Source of the DNA: Planctomycetota bacterium
Lineage (GTDB): Bacteria; Planctomycetota; Phycisphaerae; Phycisphaerales; UBA1924
DNA: 64,000 bases
Direction of reading: 5' to 3'
NCBI GenBank assembly: GCA_018242625.1
Contig: JAFEBO010000005.1
Location: 1-64,000, forward strand
Shown here one piece after another: positions 35,239 through 44,210 of this stretch; position 1 is the first letter of the stretch; each line of letters begins with the position of its first letter. The translations under genes and the position numbers were made by a program. The notes under the pieces are model-generated. The model ran no database searches. It was not told the origin of the DNA and worked only from the letters and a program-made list of their open reading frames with translations.

Positions 35239-36266
35239 GGCTTCCTTGGATCGGCTTTTTTCAGGGGGTTTCTGGACCTTGATTTCGAAGTGTTCGGGCG
35301 GAGTTTGGAAGATTGCTCATTCCGGGGGCGGGTCCGCGATCGGGCCTCCTTGACGGCGGAAACCCGCGAACTGCCCGTACGCAACGCCCGGAGGAGGGCA
35401 AGATTGACGGCATCCCATGCGCGACCCTGATCATCCTCCCCCTTGGGGGTTTCGAGGATCATGGGTACGCGGGCGAGTTTGGGGTGGTTCACAAATGTCT
35501 GAAATCCCGACGCGGCCAGAGCTGCGGGAGTTGGTTTGCCGCCGATGGTTCCCCGGCCGAGGTGGTCGTGGCGGTCCAGATGCGAGCCCGCTTTGCCCTT
35601 GGAATCGTTCAGGTGCATCACTTTCAGGTTTTCAAGGCCGCAGACCGAGTCGAAGCGGGCGATGACCTGGTCGGCCGACTCGCGGGATGACAGGTCGTAG
35701 CCGGCCGCGTGCATGTGGCAAGTATCGAGACAGAAACCGATGCGTTCCGGGCTTCCGGTGCGTCCGGCGGCGGCGGACCGGATCGCGTGCAGTTGTTCAA
35801 ACGTCCCCCCGAGTTGCGAGCCGGCGCCGACAGTCCCTTCGAGGCAGAGGATGGTCCGGAAGCCGCTGGTTCTCTTCAAGAGAGTCTCATAGGCGCGGGC
35901 GATTCGATCGATGCCCTCTTGGGCGGAGGACGTGGTAAATGCGCCGGGATGGTGGACGAGCAAGGGGATGCCGAGCGCTTCGCATCGCTCGATCTCGATC
36001 GTCATCAGCTCAACGCTTTTGTTCCACAGTTCATCGTCCGGGCTTGCGAGGTTGGAGAGGTAACCGGCATGGCTGACGACGCGGTCGGTCCAGCCGAGCC
36101 GCTTGAGTTCGGTCGTCCAGTCGCGGACGGCGCCCGGCTCCAGCGGCTTTGTTCTCCATTGCTGCTGGTTTTTCGTGAAGACCTGAACGGTGTCCATGCC
36201 GAACTGCTCGGCTTCCAGGAGCGCGTTGTGCATCGATCCCGAGATAGATAGATGAGAACCGAACAT
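35235..36266 (-). CDS. nfo: Endonuclease IV (AP endonuclease)
   Basis: The product has 343 residues from ATG 36266, since MFGSHLSISG is the normal family start; the frame upstream is non-conserved. It cleaves DNA 5' of abasic sites. The zinc-ligand motifs are all present: GSHLSIS, HAGYLSN, LVHHPGAF, CLEGTVGAGSQLG, CLDTCHMHAAGYD, HLNDSKG with HLDRHDHLGRG, and LETPKG. A basic tail of about 50 residues (from about 293, rich in Arg, Ser and Lys) extends beyond the usual domain of about 280. It overlaps the TPR gene start. Confidence 0.93.
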   Translation of the reverse strand: MFGSHLSISGSMHNALLEAEQFGMDTVQVFTKNQQQWRTKPLEPGAVRDWTTELKRLGWTDRVVSHAGYLSNLASPDDELWNKSVELMTIEIERCEALGIPLLVHHPGAFTTSSAQEGIDRIARAYETLLKRTSGFRTILCLEGTVGAGSQLGGTFEQLHAIRSAAAGRTGSPERIGFCLDTCHMHAAGYDLSSRESADQVIARFDSVCGLENLKVMHLNDSKGKAGSHLDRHDHLGRGTIGGKPTPAALAASGFQTFVNHPKLARVPMILETPKGEDDQGRAWDAVNLALLRALRTGSSRVSAVKEARSRTRPRNEQSSKLRPNTSKSRSRNPLKKADPRKP

Positions 36267-36331
36267 CGTGGGGGAGGTTAGCAACAGCGGGTGCGCCGAG
36301 CGCTCTTGCGGAGCGGCTTCTACCATGAAGC

Positions 36332-37129
36332 ATGGCTCATTTGCTCCAGAATCGGATCGCGGTCGTGACGGGCGCCTCGGCCGGGATCGGCGAGGCGTTG
36401 GCGCGGGAATTCGTGGAAGAAGGATGCAAAGTGGTCGCGAACGCCCGGCGCGAGGACCGACTGGAACAACTGCGCGCGACGCTCGGCTCTCAAGCCGTGT
36501 CCACGGTTGCCGGGGACTGCGCGGAGCCGGCGGTGATCGAGCGGTTGCTGGATACCGCCCGCGCGAGCTTCGGCGGATCGCGGGCATCCGAGGCGGACCT
36601 TGTTGTGATCAACGCGGGGCGAGGCCTGGGGGGCACGGCCCTCACGTCCGATGAGTCGCAATGGGATGACCTGATCCGCACGAATATCATCGCCGCCGCC
36701 CGGCTGATCCGGGCCGCGGGCAAACGCATGCTCGAGGTCGAATCTGGCGAGGTGCGGCACGACGGCGTCTGGCTGCGACGACCGCGCGACATCGTCATTC
36801 TGGGTTCAGTCGTCGGGCGGCACGTTTCGCCTTTTTCAAGCTTTTATTCCTGCACAAAGGCTGCGGTGCAGACACTCGCCGAGGGCACCAGGCGCGAGCT
36901 CGGCCCAAAGGGAATCCGGGTGACGCTTGTGGAGCCGGCCTTTGTGACGAGCGAATTCCAGGCCGTGGCCGGGTATTCACCGCAGTGGTACCAGCAGATG
37001 GTCGAGAAGTTCGGCCCGATGCTGACGCCGCGCGATGTTGCACGCACGATCGTGTTTCTCGCGTCGCAGCCGGCGAATGTGCACATCAGCGATGTGCTGA
37101 TCCGGCCGACACGCCAGGAATATCCCTAA
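36332..37129 (+). CDS. Short-chain dehydrogenase/reductase
   Basis: This is a 265-residue classical SDR. The cofactor motif is TGASAGIG (residues 13-20), with an ANARRE segment after beta-2 that favours NADP(H). NAG is replaced by INAGRG near residue 93, and the catalytic Ser (LGSVVG) and YSCTK motif (Tyr and Lys four apart) are present. The region RHDGVWLRRPRD before the catalytic strand is a small insertion. The substrate is unknown. Its last 4 bases overlap the convergent HNH gene. Confidence 0.85.
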   Translation: MAHLLQNRIAVVTGASAGIGEALAREFVEEGCKVVANARREDRLEQLRATLGSQAVSTVAGDCAEPAVIERLLDTARASFGGSRASEADLVVINAGRGLGGTALTSDESQWDDLIRTNIIAAARLIRAAGKRMLEVESGEVRHDGVWLRRPRDIVILGSVVGRHVSPFSSFYSCTKAAVQTLAEGTRRELGPKGIRVTLVEPAFVTSEFQAVAGYSPQWYQQMVEKFGPMLTPRDVARTIVFLASQPANVHISDVLIRPTRQEYP

Positions 37130-37938
37130 CGCAGTTCGACGGACCAGTACGCATTGTCCAGGAAGGTCTTCCAGGACGCGTACTTCTCGTGGCCCAGCCG
37201 GAGCGCGATCAGCGGGTTTCGCTTCGGGCGTTCGGGCTTGCGCACGAGCTTCATGTTCGCCTGCTCGGGGGTTCGCCCGCCCTTGCGCGCGTTGCACTTG
37301 ATGCAGGCGCAGACGAGATTCGTCCAGCTGTCTTCGCCGCCCTGTGTACGCGGCATGACGTGGTCGATCGAAAGGTCGGCGGTGGGAAAGTGACGGCCGC
37401 AGTACTGGCAGGTATTGCGGTCGCGGGCGAAGAGGTTTCGCCGGTTCAGCTTGACGGTCTGCTCCGGCAGGCGGTCGTAGCCGAGCAGGCGGATGATGCG
37501 CGGGACCGCGATCTCGAAGCGCACCGTGCGGACCCAGTCGTGGGCATCGCGTTCGAAGCGAGAGCGCAGGGCGGCGACATCTGTCCAGCTTTCAAAGTCG
37601 TAGTTGACGTAGCGCGGGCCCTCGTTGCCGGTTTCGACGTGAATGACCTCGGCGATGTTCCGCGAGAGCAGGCAGAACGCCCGTCGGGCGGAGACCACGC
37701 GCACCGCCACGTAAAGCTTGTTCAGCACCAGCACCTTGGCGTTCAGGCCCTCGCTGAGCGCGGCACCGGCGCCGAGGTTGAATCTTCCTCCGGCCGAAGC
37801 GAGGGCGGCAAGGTCGACATCTCCGTCCACGTCCAGTATCGGGGCTTCGTCTCCCCCCGAGTCGGTCGGGCGGGCGGGTGTGGTCGCACGATCGTGCGAA
37901 CCTCGGCGGCGATCGTTTTTGGAGTGGTGGTGTGCCAT
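37126..37938 (-). CDS. HNH endonuclease-family protein
   Basis: This is a 270-residue protein with an HNH domain at residues about 180-230: zinc Cys pairs CQYCG and CACIKC flank the LSIDHVMPRTQGGEDSWTNLV core. The middle part (residues 60-170) matches the chromosomal HNH family common in planctomycetes, cyanobacteria and other phyla (KVLVLNKLYVAVRVVSARRAFCLL). The N-terminal 50 residues are low complexity. No methylase or intein context is seen, so it is not an obvious restriction or homing nuclease. Function is uncertain. Confidence 0.82.
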   Translation of the reverse strand: MAHHHSKNDRRRGSHDRATTPARPTDSGGDEAPILDVDGDVDLAALASAGGRFNLGAGAALSEGLNAKVLVLNKLYVAVRVVSARRAFCLLSRNIAEVIHVETGNEGPRYVNYDFESWTDVAALRSRFERDAHDWVRTVRFEIAVPRIIRLLGYDRLPEQTVKLNRRNLFARDRNTCQYCGRHFPTADLSIDHVMPRTQGGEDSWTNLVCACIKCNARKGGRTPEQANMKLVRKPERPKRNPLIALRLGHEKYASWKTFLDNAYWSVELR

Positions 37939-38092
37939 TCCCGATCGAACTCCGAGTCACTCCAGCGGTGACCCGGTGGGATCTTTCCGCAGGTGTGCAT
38001 CGGCCTGTTCGCCCCATGGCATTGCCTTTGGGTCGAACTTGCCGACTTGGCATTCTATGGACGCCGGATTGCGCGGGGCGTCAGGATTGTGT

Positions 38093-38440
38093 TCAGGCCT
38101 TGCGGCGCTTGCCCGAGGGCGGGGCGGCCGCCGCGGGGCTGGGTGGCGGTGGGGCGACCGCTGAGAAATACAGATCGCACTTTTTCGCCAGCTCAAAGTC
38201 CTTTGCGGTTATGCCGCCCGCGTCATGGGTGCTCAGCGTAAGGGTGACCTTGCTGTAGCGGATCAGGATGTCCGGATGGTGCTGGTTTGCCTCCGCCGCT
38301 TGCGCCACCTGGTCGACAAACAACATGGCCTTGACGAAGTCGGGGAACTGGTAAGTCCTCTGGATAGCGTCGCCTGACTCGCCCCATTCCGGAACGGCTC
38401 GCAACGCTGTCTCGATCTGCGCCTCGGTAAGCTTGGCCAT
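38093..38440 (-). CDS. Pterin-4a-carbinolamine dehydratase
   Basis: The product has 115 residues from ATG 38440 (MAKLTEAQIE); the frame continues far upstream across the next gene, but that part is antisense to gluQ. Conserved PCD motifs are FPDFVKAMLFVDQVAQAAEANQHHPDI (the HHPD signature, given in part) and TLSTHDAGGITAKDFELA. These enzymes dehydrate 4a-hydroxytetrahydropterin. A Pro/Ala-rich, Lys-ending tail of about 20 residues is extra. It is upstream of the HNH gene on the same strand, 154 bp apart. Confidence 0.9.
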   Translation of the reverse strand: MAKLTEAQIETALRAVPEWGESGDAIQRTYQFPDFVKAMLFVDQVAQAAEANQHHPDILIRYSKVTLTLSTHDAGGITAKDFELAKKCDLYFSAVAPPPPSPAAAAPPSGKRRKA

Positions 38441-38584
38441 CGAACTCTCCACCGCACGCGGTCCGTCGCGGGCGTGCCCGGCAGTGTACCGTGCCACCGG
38501 CGAATAGACGCCCGACTGTTGCCGGAGAGCATCTTGAGTCTGAGTCCTGCCGTCCAACCTTCCAAGCCGGGTGCGCATCTGCCT

Positions 38585-39529
38585 ATGCGTACAAGACTTG
38601 CGCCGTCGCCGACCGGTGCGCTGCATCTGGGAAACGCCCGGACCTTTCTGATCAACTGGGCCATCGCCCGGCAGCGGGGTTGGCGCATCGTGCTGCGGAT
38701 CGAGGATCTCGATACGCCGCGGGTCAAGCCGGGTGCTGTGGATGGAATCGTGCGGACGCTGGAGGCATTGGGGCTGGACTGGGACGAGGGTCCGCTGATT
38801 CAAAGTCATGATTTGGAACCCTACCGGGATGCGATGCGCAGGCTTGCCGAATCGGGCATGGCGTATGTGTCGCCGGAGTCGCGCGGACAAATCGAAGACC
38901 TTGCCGCCTCGGCCCCTCAGGAAGGCGTGCACGAATCGGTTTTCCCGGCGGCGTTGAGGCCCGCTCGGATGGACAGCCAGTTTTACGAGGGAGGCGAATT
39001 CAACTGGCGGTTTGCGACGCCTGATGAGGAAGTTGTATTCATCGACGGGTTTGCCGGTCCGCAGGCCATCCGGCCGTCGCGGTCCATCGGCGACTTTGTC
39101 GTCTGGACGAAGCGTCAGCAGCCCTCGTATCAGCTTGCCGTCGTGATTGACGATGCTCGGCAGGGAGTGACCCATGTAGTAAGGGGGAACGATCTTCTCG
39201 ACTCGGCCGCCAGGCAGTTGCTGCTTATGCGAGCGCTCGGGCTCGAACCCCGGCCGGAGTATTTTCACCTGCCTCTCGTCCGCGGCGAGGACGGCAAGCG
39301 GCTCGCGAAACGCCACGGAGATACCCGGGTCGAGTCCTACCTTGGCAGGGGCGTGCCCGCGGAACGGCTGATTGCGCTGCTCGCACGTTGGAGCGGAGTA
39401 CCGGGCGTTCTGGAAAGAATGACGGCGGGCGAGTTTTGCCGGGCGTTTGAATTGAGTAGGCTGTCTTCGGAAGATGTGGTGTTCTCGGCCGCGGATGACC
39501 GCTGGTTGCTGGAGGGACGGCGCGGATGA
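38585..39529 (+). CDS. gluQ: Glutamyl-queuosine tRNA(Asp) synthetase-like protein
   Basis: The product has 314 residues from ATG 38585, which places MRTRLAPSPTG at the N-terminus as in the family. It is a truncated class I glutamyl-tRNA synthetase without anticodon-binding domain, the architecture of GluQ, which glutamylates queuosine in tRNA(Asp). The HIGH-type motif is HLGN (14-17) and the KMSKS-type motif lies in KRLAKRHGD (238-246). The zinc-binding cysteines normally near residue 95-115 are missing (AYVSPESRGQIEDL). The start of the next gene overlaps its stop. Confidence 0.85.
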   Translation: MRTRLAPSPTGALHLGNARTFLINWAIARQRGWRIVLRIEDLDTPRVKPGAVDGIVRTLEALGLDWDEGPLIQSHDLEPYRDAMRRLAESGMAYVSPESRGQIEDLAASAPQEGVHESVFPAALRPARMDSQFYEGGEFNWRFATPDEEVVFIDGFAGPQAIRPSRSIGDFVVWTKRQQPSYQLAVVIDDARQGVTHVVRGNDLLDSAARQLLLMRALGLEPRPEYFHLPLVRGEDGKRLAKRHGDTRVESYLGRGVPAERLIALLARWSGVPGVLERMTAGEFCRAFELSRLSSEDVVFSAADDRWLLEGRRG

Positions 39530-40032
39530 CAAAGTGGATAATGACGATTGGCGTTGCGGTGTTGCTCGCGTCGGCTCTCGGGTGTGAGGAAAACCACCGC
39601 ACGACCGCAACCACCACCAACGTGACGATTGGCGGCAAGGTCTACACCCTCGATCTGGCGCTCGATCAGAATGCCCGCGTGAAAGGACTTTCCGGACGTG
39701 AATCGATTCCCGAGGCGGGCGGAATGGTCTTTGTGTTCCCCGACAGCGAGGTCTCCAGGCACGAGTTTGTCATGCGGGACTGCCCCAATCCGATCGACAT
39801 TATTTTTCTCGATCGCTCCCGCCGCGTGACCGCGACGCACACGATGCTGCCCGAACCGCCTCGGAAGGAAGGGGAGGACATCGCCGCGTATGAGAACCGC
39901 CTGAAGCGATACTCCAGCCGGTTCGATGCGCAGTATGCGATCGAACTCAAGGGTGGGTCCCTGGCAAAAACGCCAGTGAAAGCCGGGGAACTCGTGAATG
40001 TGGACCCTTCGCTGGCGACTCTGGCAAAGTGA
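39526..40032 (+). CDS. DUF192 family lipoprotein
   Basis: This is a 168-residue protein with a lipoprotein signal (lipobox SALGC, Cys 20) followed by a DUF192 domain. Motifs are DLALDQNARVKGLSGRE, GGMVFVFPDSEVSRHEFVMRDCPNPIDIIFLD (given in parts) and YAIELKGG. The family's role is unknown. An inserted segment (PPRKEGEDIAAYENRLKRYSSRF, in part) lengthens the domain. ATG 39526 overlaps the gluQ stop, so the two are translationally linked. Confidence 0.85.
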   Translation: MTKWIMTIGVAVLLASALGCEENHRTTATTTNVTIGGKVYTLDLALDQNARVKGLSGRESIPEAGGMVFVFPDSEVSRHEFVMRDCPNPIDIIFLDRSRRVTATHTMLPEPPRKEGEDIAAYENRLKRYSSRFDAQYAIELKGGSLAKTPVKAGELVNVDPSLATLAK

Positions 40033-40139
40033 GGCGATCGGCCGGGAACGGTGAATTCGGGGTGCGGGACGGTCGATAGTTTCCGAGCAGGTGCGCCGTG
40101 TGAATTTCGCGCGAGCGTGCCCGGCCCGGAGCCGAGCGA

Positions 40140-41405
40140 TTGGGCGTGGCGAGAGTCCTATTTTGCGGCAAGGAACCCGGCGAAGCATCGGTCGCACGGC
40201 TGCTCGCGCCCGTTCTTGCGGCATGGCCCTCGGAAGATCTGCCCGAAGTTCGCAGTATTCCGCTGGATGAGGTGCTCGAATCCGCTCGCGCGGGCACTTT
40301 CCTTCCGGAAGGCGTGCTCGGGTTGCTCATCGATCTGGACGACGACATCGCCCCGGCAAAGCTCGCGGCGCTGTGCGAGTTCCTGCACGGGGGCCTGCTT
40401 CCGGCCATCGTTGTGACCGCGCGGGAACGGGCGGTGGGGCCGGTCCTGCACAAGCACGGGGTGATCGTGGTCGCCGAGGGCACGCCTTCGACGCAGATCG
40501 CGGCCATGCTCTACACGCTCTGCGAGCGACAGCCGCTCGTTGCGCACCTGGGTCGTGAAGTGGGGACGGGCAAGCGGGCCGACCGCGGGATGCGGGGCGA
40601 GATGGACCGGCTCCACGAAGAACTTCACCTGGCGTCGACGGTGCAGCGGGAACTGCTGCCTCAAAAACTGCCCGAGGATGCCGAACTCGAGTTCGCCTCG
40701 CTGTATCACCCGGCGACGTACGTCAGCGGGGATCTCTTCGATGCCCGGGTGCTGGATGAGCACCGTCTGGTTTTCTTCATTGCCGACGCTGTCGGTCACG
40801 GCGTGCCCGCGGCGCTGATCACGATGATGCTCTCTCGCGCGCTCATCAACCAGTTTGCTCTCTGCTCATTGCCCGGCGCCAAGGTGAGCCCGGGCGCCTG
40901 CCTGGCTGGCCTTAATCGGGAACTCTGCCAGCACGCTTCCGGCAATTACCGATTTGCCACGGCGGTCTGCGGTGTCCTGGACAAGCGAGATTTCTCCATC
41001 ACGATCGCGGGGGCCGGGCATCCTCCCTCGCTGCTCATGAAGGGTGGACAGACGCGATCCTTCGAGAGCCAGGGGCCGCTGCTGGGCGTCTTTGCCGAGG
41101 CCGAATACTCCGACGAAACATTCATCCTCGAGCCCGGCGCGACGCTCCTGCTCTACACCGATGGATTTGAGCTTGCTTTCCCCTCCACCGACTGCGAGGC
41201 TCGCGACCGCAAGGTTGCGCCGCGCGAGTATCTCAAGCACATGAACGTGCTCGATGAAGCGAGCGGCGGCGGCGATGTGCGCGAGAGCATGGACCGTCTG
41301 GCGAGCCTGATCGCGGGTCAGGAAGGTTCCCTGCACCAGCGCGACGATGTGACGGCCCTTGCGATCCGCAGGCGAACCGCCCGCGCACTTCGCCAAGCCG
41401 CATGA
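40140..41405 (+). CDS. SpoIIE/PP2C-type protein phosphatase with N-terminal receiver-like domain
   Basis: The product has 421 residues. The upstream in-frame stop at 40101 limits the start to TTG 40140 (GGAG 8 bases before) or GTG 40146. Residues about 190-412 form a SpoIIE-type phosphatase with metal-binding Asp motifs SGDLFDA, DAVGHGVPAAL, LYTDGFELAF and RDDVTALAI. A short coiled coil (about 158-180) links it to an N-terminal 150-residue domain resembling a response-regulator fold but without a clear phosphoacceptor Asp. It is likely an RsbU-like signalling phosphatase; no anti-sigma or antagonist gene is adjacent. Confidence 0.85.
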   Translation: MGVARVLFCGKEPGEASVARLLAPVLAAWPSEDLPEVRSIPLDEVLESARAGTFLPEGVLGLLIDLDDDIAPAKLAALCEFLHGGLLPAIVVTARERAVGPVLHKHGVIVVAEGTPSTQIAAMLYTLCERQPLVAHLGREVGTGKRADRGMRGEMDRLHEELHLASTVQRELLPQKLPEDAELEFASLYHPATYVSGDLFDARVLDEHRLVFFIADAVGHGVPAALITMMLSRALINQFALCSLPGAKVSPGACLAGLNRELCQHASGNYRFATAVCGVLDKRDFSITIAGAGHPPSLLMKGGQTRSFESQGPLLGVFAEAEYSDETFILEPGATLLLYTDGFELAFPSTDCEARDRKVAPREYLKHMNVLDEASGGGDVRESMDRLASLIAGQEGSLHQRDDVTALAIRRRTARALRQAA

Positions 41406-41411
41406 AACGCC

Positions 41412-43013
41412 TTAATGCCGGAAGTGGCGCAGGCCCGTTGTCAGGCAGGTGACCCCTGCGCTTTCGCAGAGGTCGAAGGTTTCCTGATCACGCTTGCTGC
41501 CCCCGGGATGAACGATGGTGGCGATGCCCGCGTCGATCAGCACTTTCGGACCGTCGGGGAACGGAAAGAACGCATCGCTGAAGGCGACCGCGCCCCGGGC
41601 GAGGGGGCCAGCTTTCTGAACCGCGAGGCGGCAGGAAGTTACGCGGTCCATCTGGCCGGCTCCGGCCCCGAAAAGCCGCGGCCACGAAGTCTGAGCGTCG
41701 ATCCCGCCGATGGCAACAGCATTGCTCGCCACCGCCCGCGTGACGACCTCCATGAACTGAGCGGTGCGAAGCGCATCCGCGCTCGCCGGCGGGCCGGCCC
41801 GGTGCACGAATTCCTTGGGAGCCGCGAGAAGGCCGTCGCGGGACTGCACCAGAAGCCCGCCGGGGATGGATCTCTGCTCGCGGGTTTGTGCCGGCGAGGG
41901 CTCGATGGTGCCCACCGCGAGAATCCGCATGTTGAACCAGCGGGCCTTGAGCAGTTCGAGAGCCTCGGCGGTGAAAGAAGGGGCAATCAGCACCTCGGCG
42001 AAGGTATCGTCGCGGCAGAGACGCCTGGCGCAGTCCGCGTCGACTGGGGCGGAAAGCGCGATGATCCCGCCGTACGCGGCCAGCGGATCGCCCGCGATCG
42101 CGGCGTCGAGCGCCGCGGCCGGTGATTCCGCCAGCGCACACCCGCACGGGTTTGCGTGCTTGATGACGGCCGCCCCGGGCTTCTCGGGCGCGATGATGCG
42201 GAGCGCCCGAACCAGTTCAAGGGCGCTGGCGGCGTCGGCGATGTTGTTGTAACCCAGTTCCTTGCCGTGCAGCTGGCGGGCGGAGGCAATGGACGCGCCG
42301 GCAGCGTTGCCGGCGGAATAGAGGGCGGCGGTCTGGTGCGGGTTCTCCCCGTACCGCAGCCGCTGCACGAGGGTGAAGCTTTGCGTCAGAGTTTGCGGAT
42401 AGGGTTCTTCGGGCTTGTTCCCGGCGAGGTAATCGGCGATGGCGGCGTCGTACGCACCGGTCCGTCGGAAGGCGGCGCCGGCGAGTTCCCGCCGGAGCGC
42501 AAGGCTGGTCTTGCCGCCCAGTGAGTCAAGGTCCTGCAGCACGGCGGCGTACTGATCCGGAGAAACCAGCACTGTGACCCAGTCGTGGTTCTTTGCCGCG
42601 GAGCGGATCATCGAGGGTCCGCCGATGTCAATCTGCTCGATGGCTTCGTCGCGTTCGACTCCCGGAGCCGCGATGGTGCGTTCGAACGGGTAGAGGTTGA
42701 CGCAGACCAGGTCGATCGGCGTGATTTCGTGGGTACTCAGGGCGGCCTGGTGTTCCGGGTCGTCGCGCACGGCCAGCAGAGCACCGTGCACCTTGGGGTG
42801 CAGCGTCTTGACGCGGCCGTCCATGATCTCGGGAAATCCCGTGACGCGGTCGATGGGCGTGACCGCTATGCCGGCCTTTTCAAGCGCGGTCGCTGTGCCG
42901 CCGGTCGAGATGATCTCGATATTTCGGCGTGCGAGCGCCCGCGCGAATTCAACGAGACCGGTCTTGTCCGAGACCGAGAGGATCGCGCGACGGATGGTCA
43001 CAAGGTCATTCAT
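41412..43013 (-). CDS. purH: Bifunctional AICAR transformylase/IMP cyclohydrolase
   Basis: This is a 533-residue PurH that performs the last two steps of IMP synthesis. The N-terminal cyclohydrolase domain shows SVSDKTGLVEFARAL, ISTGGTATAL, GFPEIMDGRVKTLHPK and INIGG-type DIGGPSMIRSAAKN. The transformylase part shows RYGENPHQTAALY, KHANPCGCA and GDPLAAYGGIIA, ending in HPGGSKRDQETFDLCESAGV. The start has GGAG upstream. The PQQ-repeat lipoprotein gene lies 24 bases upstream on the same strand, and the convergent phosphatase stops 6 bases away. Confidence 0.95.
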   Translation of the reverse strand: MNDLVTIRRAILSVSDKTGLVEFARALARRNIEIISTGGTATALEKAGIAVTPIDRVTGFPEIMDGRVKTLHPKVHGALLAVRDDPEHQAALSTHEITPIDLVCVNLYPFERTIAAPGVERDEAIEQIDIGGPSMIRSAAKNHDWVTVLVSPDQYAAVLQDLDSLGGKTSLALRRELAGAAFRRTGAYDAAIADYLAGNKPEEPYPQTLTQSFTLVQRLRYGENPHQTAALYSAGNAAGASIASARQLHGKELGYNNIADAASALELVRALRIIAPEKPGAAVIKHANPCGCALAESPAAALDAAIAGDPLAAYGGIIALSAPVDADCARRLCRDDTFAEVLIAPSFTAEALELLKARWFNMRILAVGTIEPSPAQTREQRSIPGGLLVQSRDGLLAAPKEFVHRAGPPASADALRTAQFMEVVTRAVASNAVAIGGIDAQTSWPRLFGAGAGQMDRVTSCRLAVQKAGPLARGAVAFSDAFFPFPDGPKVLIDAGIATIVHPGGSKRDQETFDLCESAGVTCLTTGLRHFRH

Positions 43014-43037
43014 CGCGATACTCCGACGGCTGTATGT

Positions 43038-44210
43038 TCAGGAACGGGGAACGAAACGGACAACCACACCCTTGTCACTGACCGCGTAAAGGTTGCCGTC
43101 CTCGAACTTGTCCGTCTGCAGGATGGCCGTGTTGGGGACGACGAAAGAGCGCACGATATCGCCACGATCACGGTCCAGGATCAGTGCGAGAGATCCGTTC
43201 CAGACGAGCAGTCCGCCGGCGCGTGTGCCGATGACGGTGCCTTCCACAACCCGATTGGACCAGAGGATCTTGCCCGTCGCCGCGTCGATGGCGCACAGGC
43301 CCTCGGTTCCCATCTGGCACCAGACGGTTTTGCCGTCGGTCGAGGGCTGCCGGGAGAGGGGCAGGTCCGCCCGGACGCGCCACGCAACTTCTCCGTTGGG
43401 ACGCAATCCCCAGAGCGACTGATCTCTGCCGGCGACGATCATGAGCCCCTGGGCCGCGATCGGATCGGTGTCAATACCGGCAAAGATCTCGCCGCGACCC
43501 AGAGGCTTCCCGGTCTTCGAGGACAGGAAGACATACTGGCCGGACTGCGAAACGGCTCCGATGACCGCATCGTCCGAGTCGAGCGGCATGACCGAAACCG
43601 GCTTGTGATCGATCGCCCCCTTCAGGAGGAACGACCAGCGGCTCAGCCCAAGGTCGAGCCGGTGCGCCAGGACGTGACCCGTTGTGGTCCCGTAAATGCA
43701 CAGGCCGCCGATGATGACCGGCGGTGTATTCACAACACGCGAGTAGTCCTGGCGGTTGAGCGTGTCGCCGTTGGTGGCGGACAGGAAGATGAGTTCGCTG
43801 TCTTCGGAGACGAAGATCTTGTCGCCGACGCGGTTCAGGCCGACGATGCGTGCGAGGGGTGTGGCAACCTCGTTGGCCCAGCGGATCGCTCCGTTCGAAG
43901 TTTCGAGCGCGGTGATGGTCGAGCCGGACTCCAGCGTGAGAACAGCGTCGCCGGCGGGCTGAAGCATCTGAAGCTTCTCTTTCTTGCCGACATACGGGAA
44001 CGCGGTCCAGTCGCGCCGATAGCCCAGTTCAAGGAAGTTCGCGTCGTTGATCGCGTAGCCGCCGATCGACTCAACCGGCGCGACCTTGGCTGGGGGGTTG
44101 TTCTCGGTCGCCTTCGCGGTGCTCTTCGTGGCGCAGCCGCCCAGCATGAGGGCAGCGCCGGACAGGAAGAGTCGCAAGGCGGGGGAACGGAGGAAGGGAG
44201 GATTCGCCAT
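43038..44210 (-). CDS. PQQ-like beta-propeller lipoprotein
   Basis: The product has 390 residues from ATG 44210, where a lipoprotein signal begins (lipobox LGGC, Cys 25). The frame further upstream is antisense to the ribE leader. Repeated blade motifs of the PQQ-like (BamB-type) propeller are visible: LETSNGAIRWANEV, LSATNGDTLNRQ, LSSKTGKPLGRG, LRPNGEVAWRVRADL and IDAATGKILWSNRV. No PQQ ligand set is apparent, so a scaffold or BamB-like envelope role is more likely than an enzyme. It may be co-transcribed with purH. Confidence 0.82.
   Translation of the reverse strand: MANPPFLRSPALRLFLSGAALMLGGCATKSTAKATENNPPAKVAPVESIGGYAINDANFLELGYRRDWTAFPYVGKKEKLQMLQPAGDAVLTLESGSTITALETSNGAIRWANEVATPLARIVGLNRVGDKIFVSEDSELIFLSATNGDTLNRQDYSRVVNTPPVIIGGLCIYGTTTGHVLAHRLDLGLSRWSFLLKGAIDHKPVSVMPLDSDDAVIGAVSQSGQYVFLSSKTGKPLGRGEIFAGIDTDPIAAQGLMIVAGRDQSLWGLRPNGEVAWRVRADLPLSRQPSTDGKTVWCQMGTEGLCAIDAATGKILWSNRVVEGTVIGTRAGGLLVWNGSLALILDRDRGDIVRSFVVPNTAILQTDKFEDGNLYAVSDKGVVVRFVPRS

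Noticed and set aside
36267..36587. Extended N-terminus of endonuclease IV
   Set aside because: The conserved enzyme begins at MFGSHLSISG; the upstream part is Pro/Arg/Ser-rich and overlaps the divergent SDR gene.
38441..39610. N-terminal extension of the pterin dehydratase frame to 505 codons
   Set aside because: The extension runs antisense through gluQ; the family domain begins at ATG 38440.
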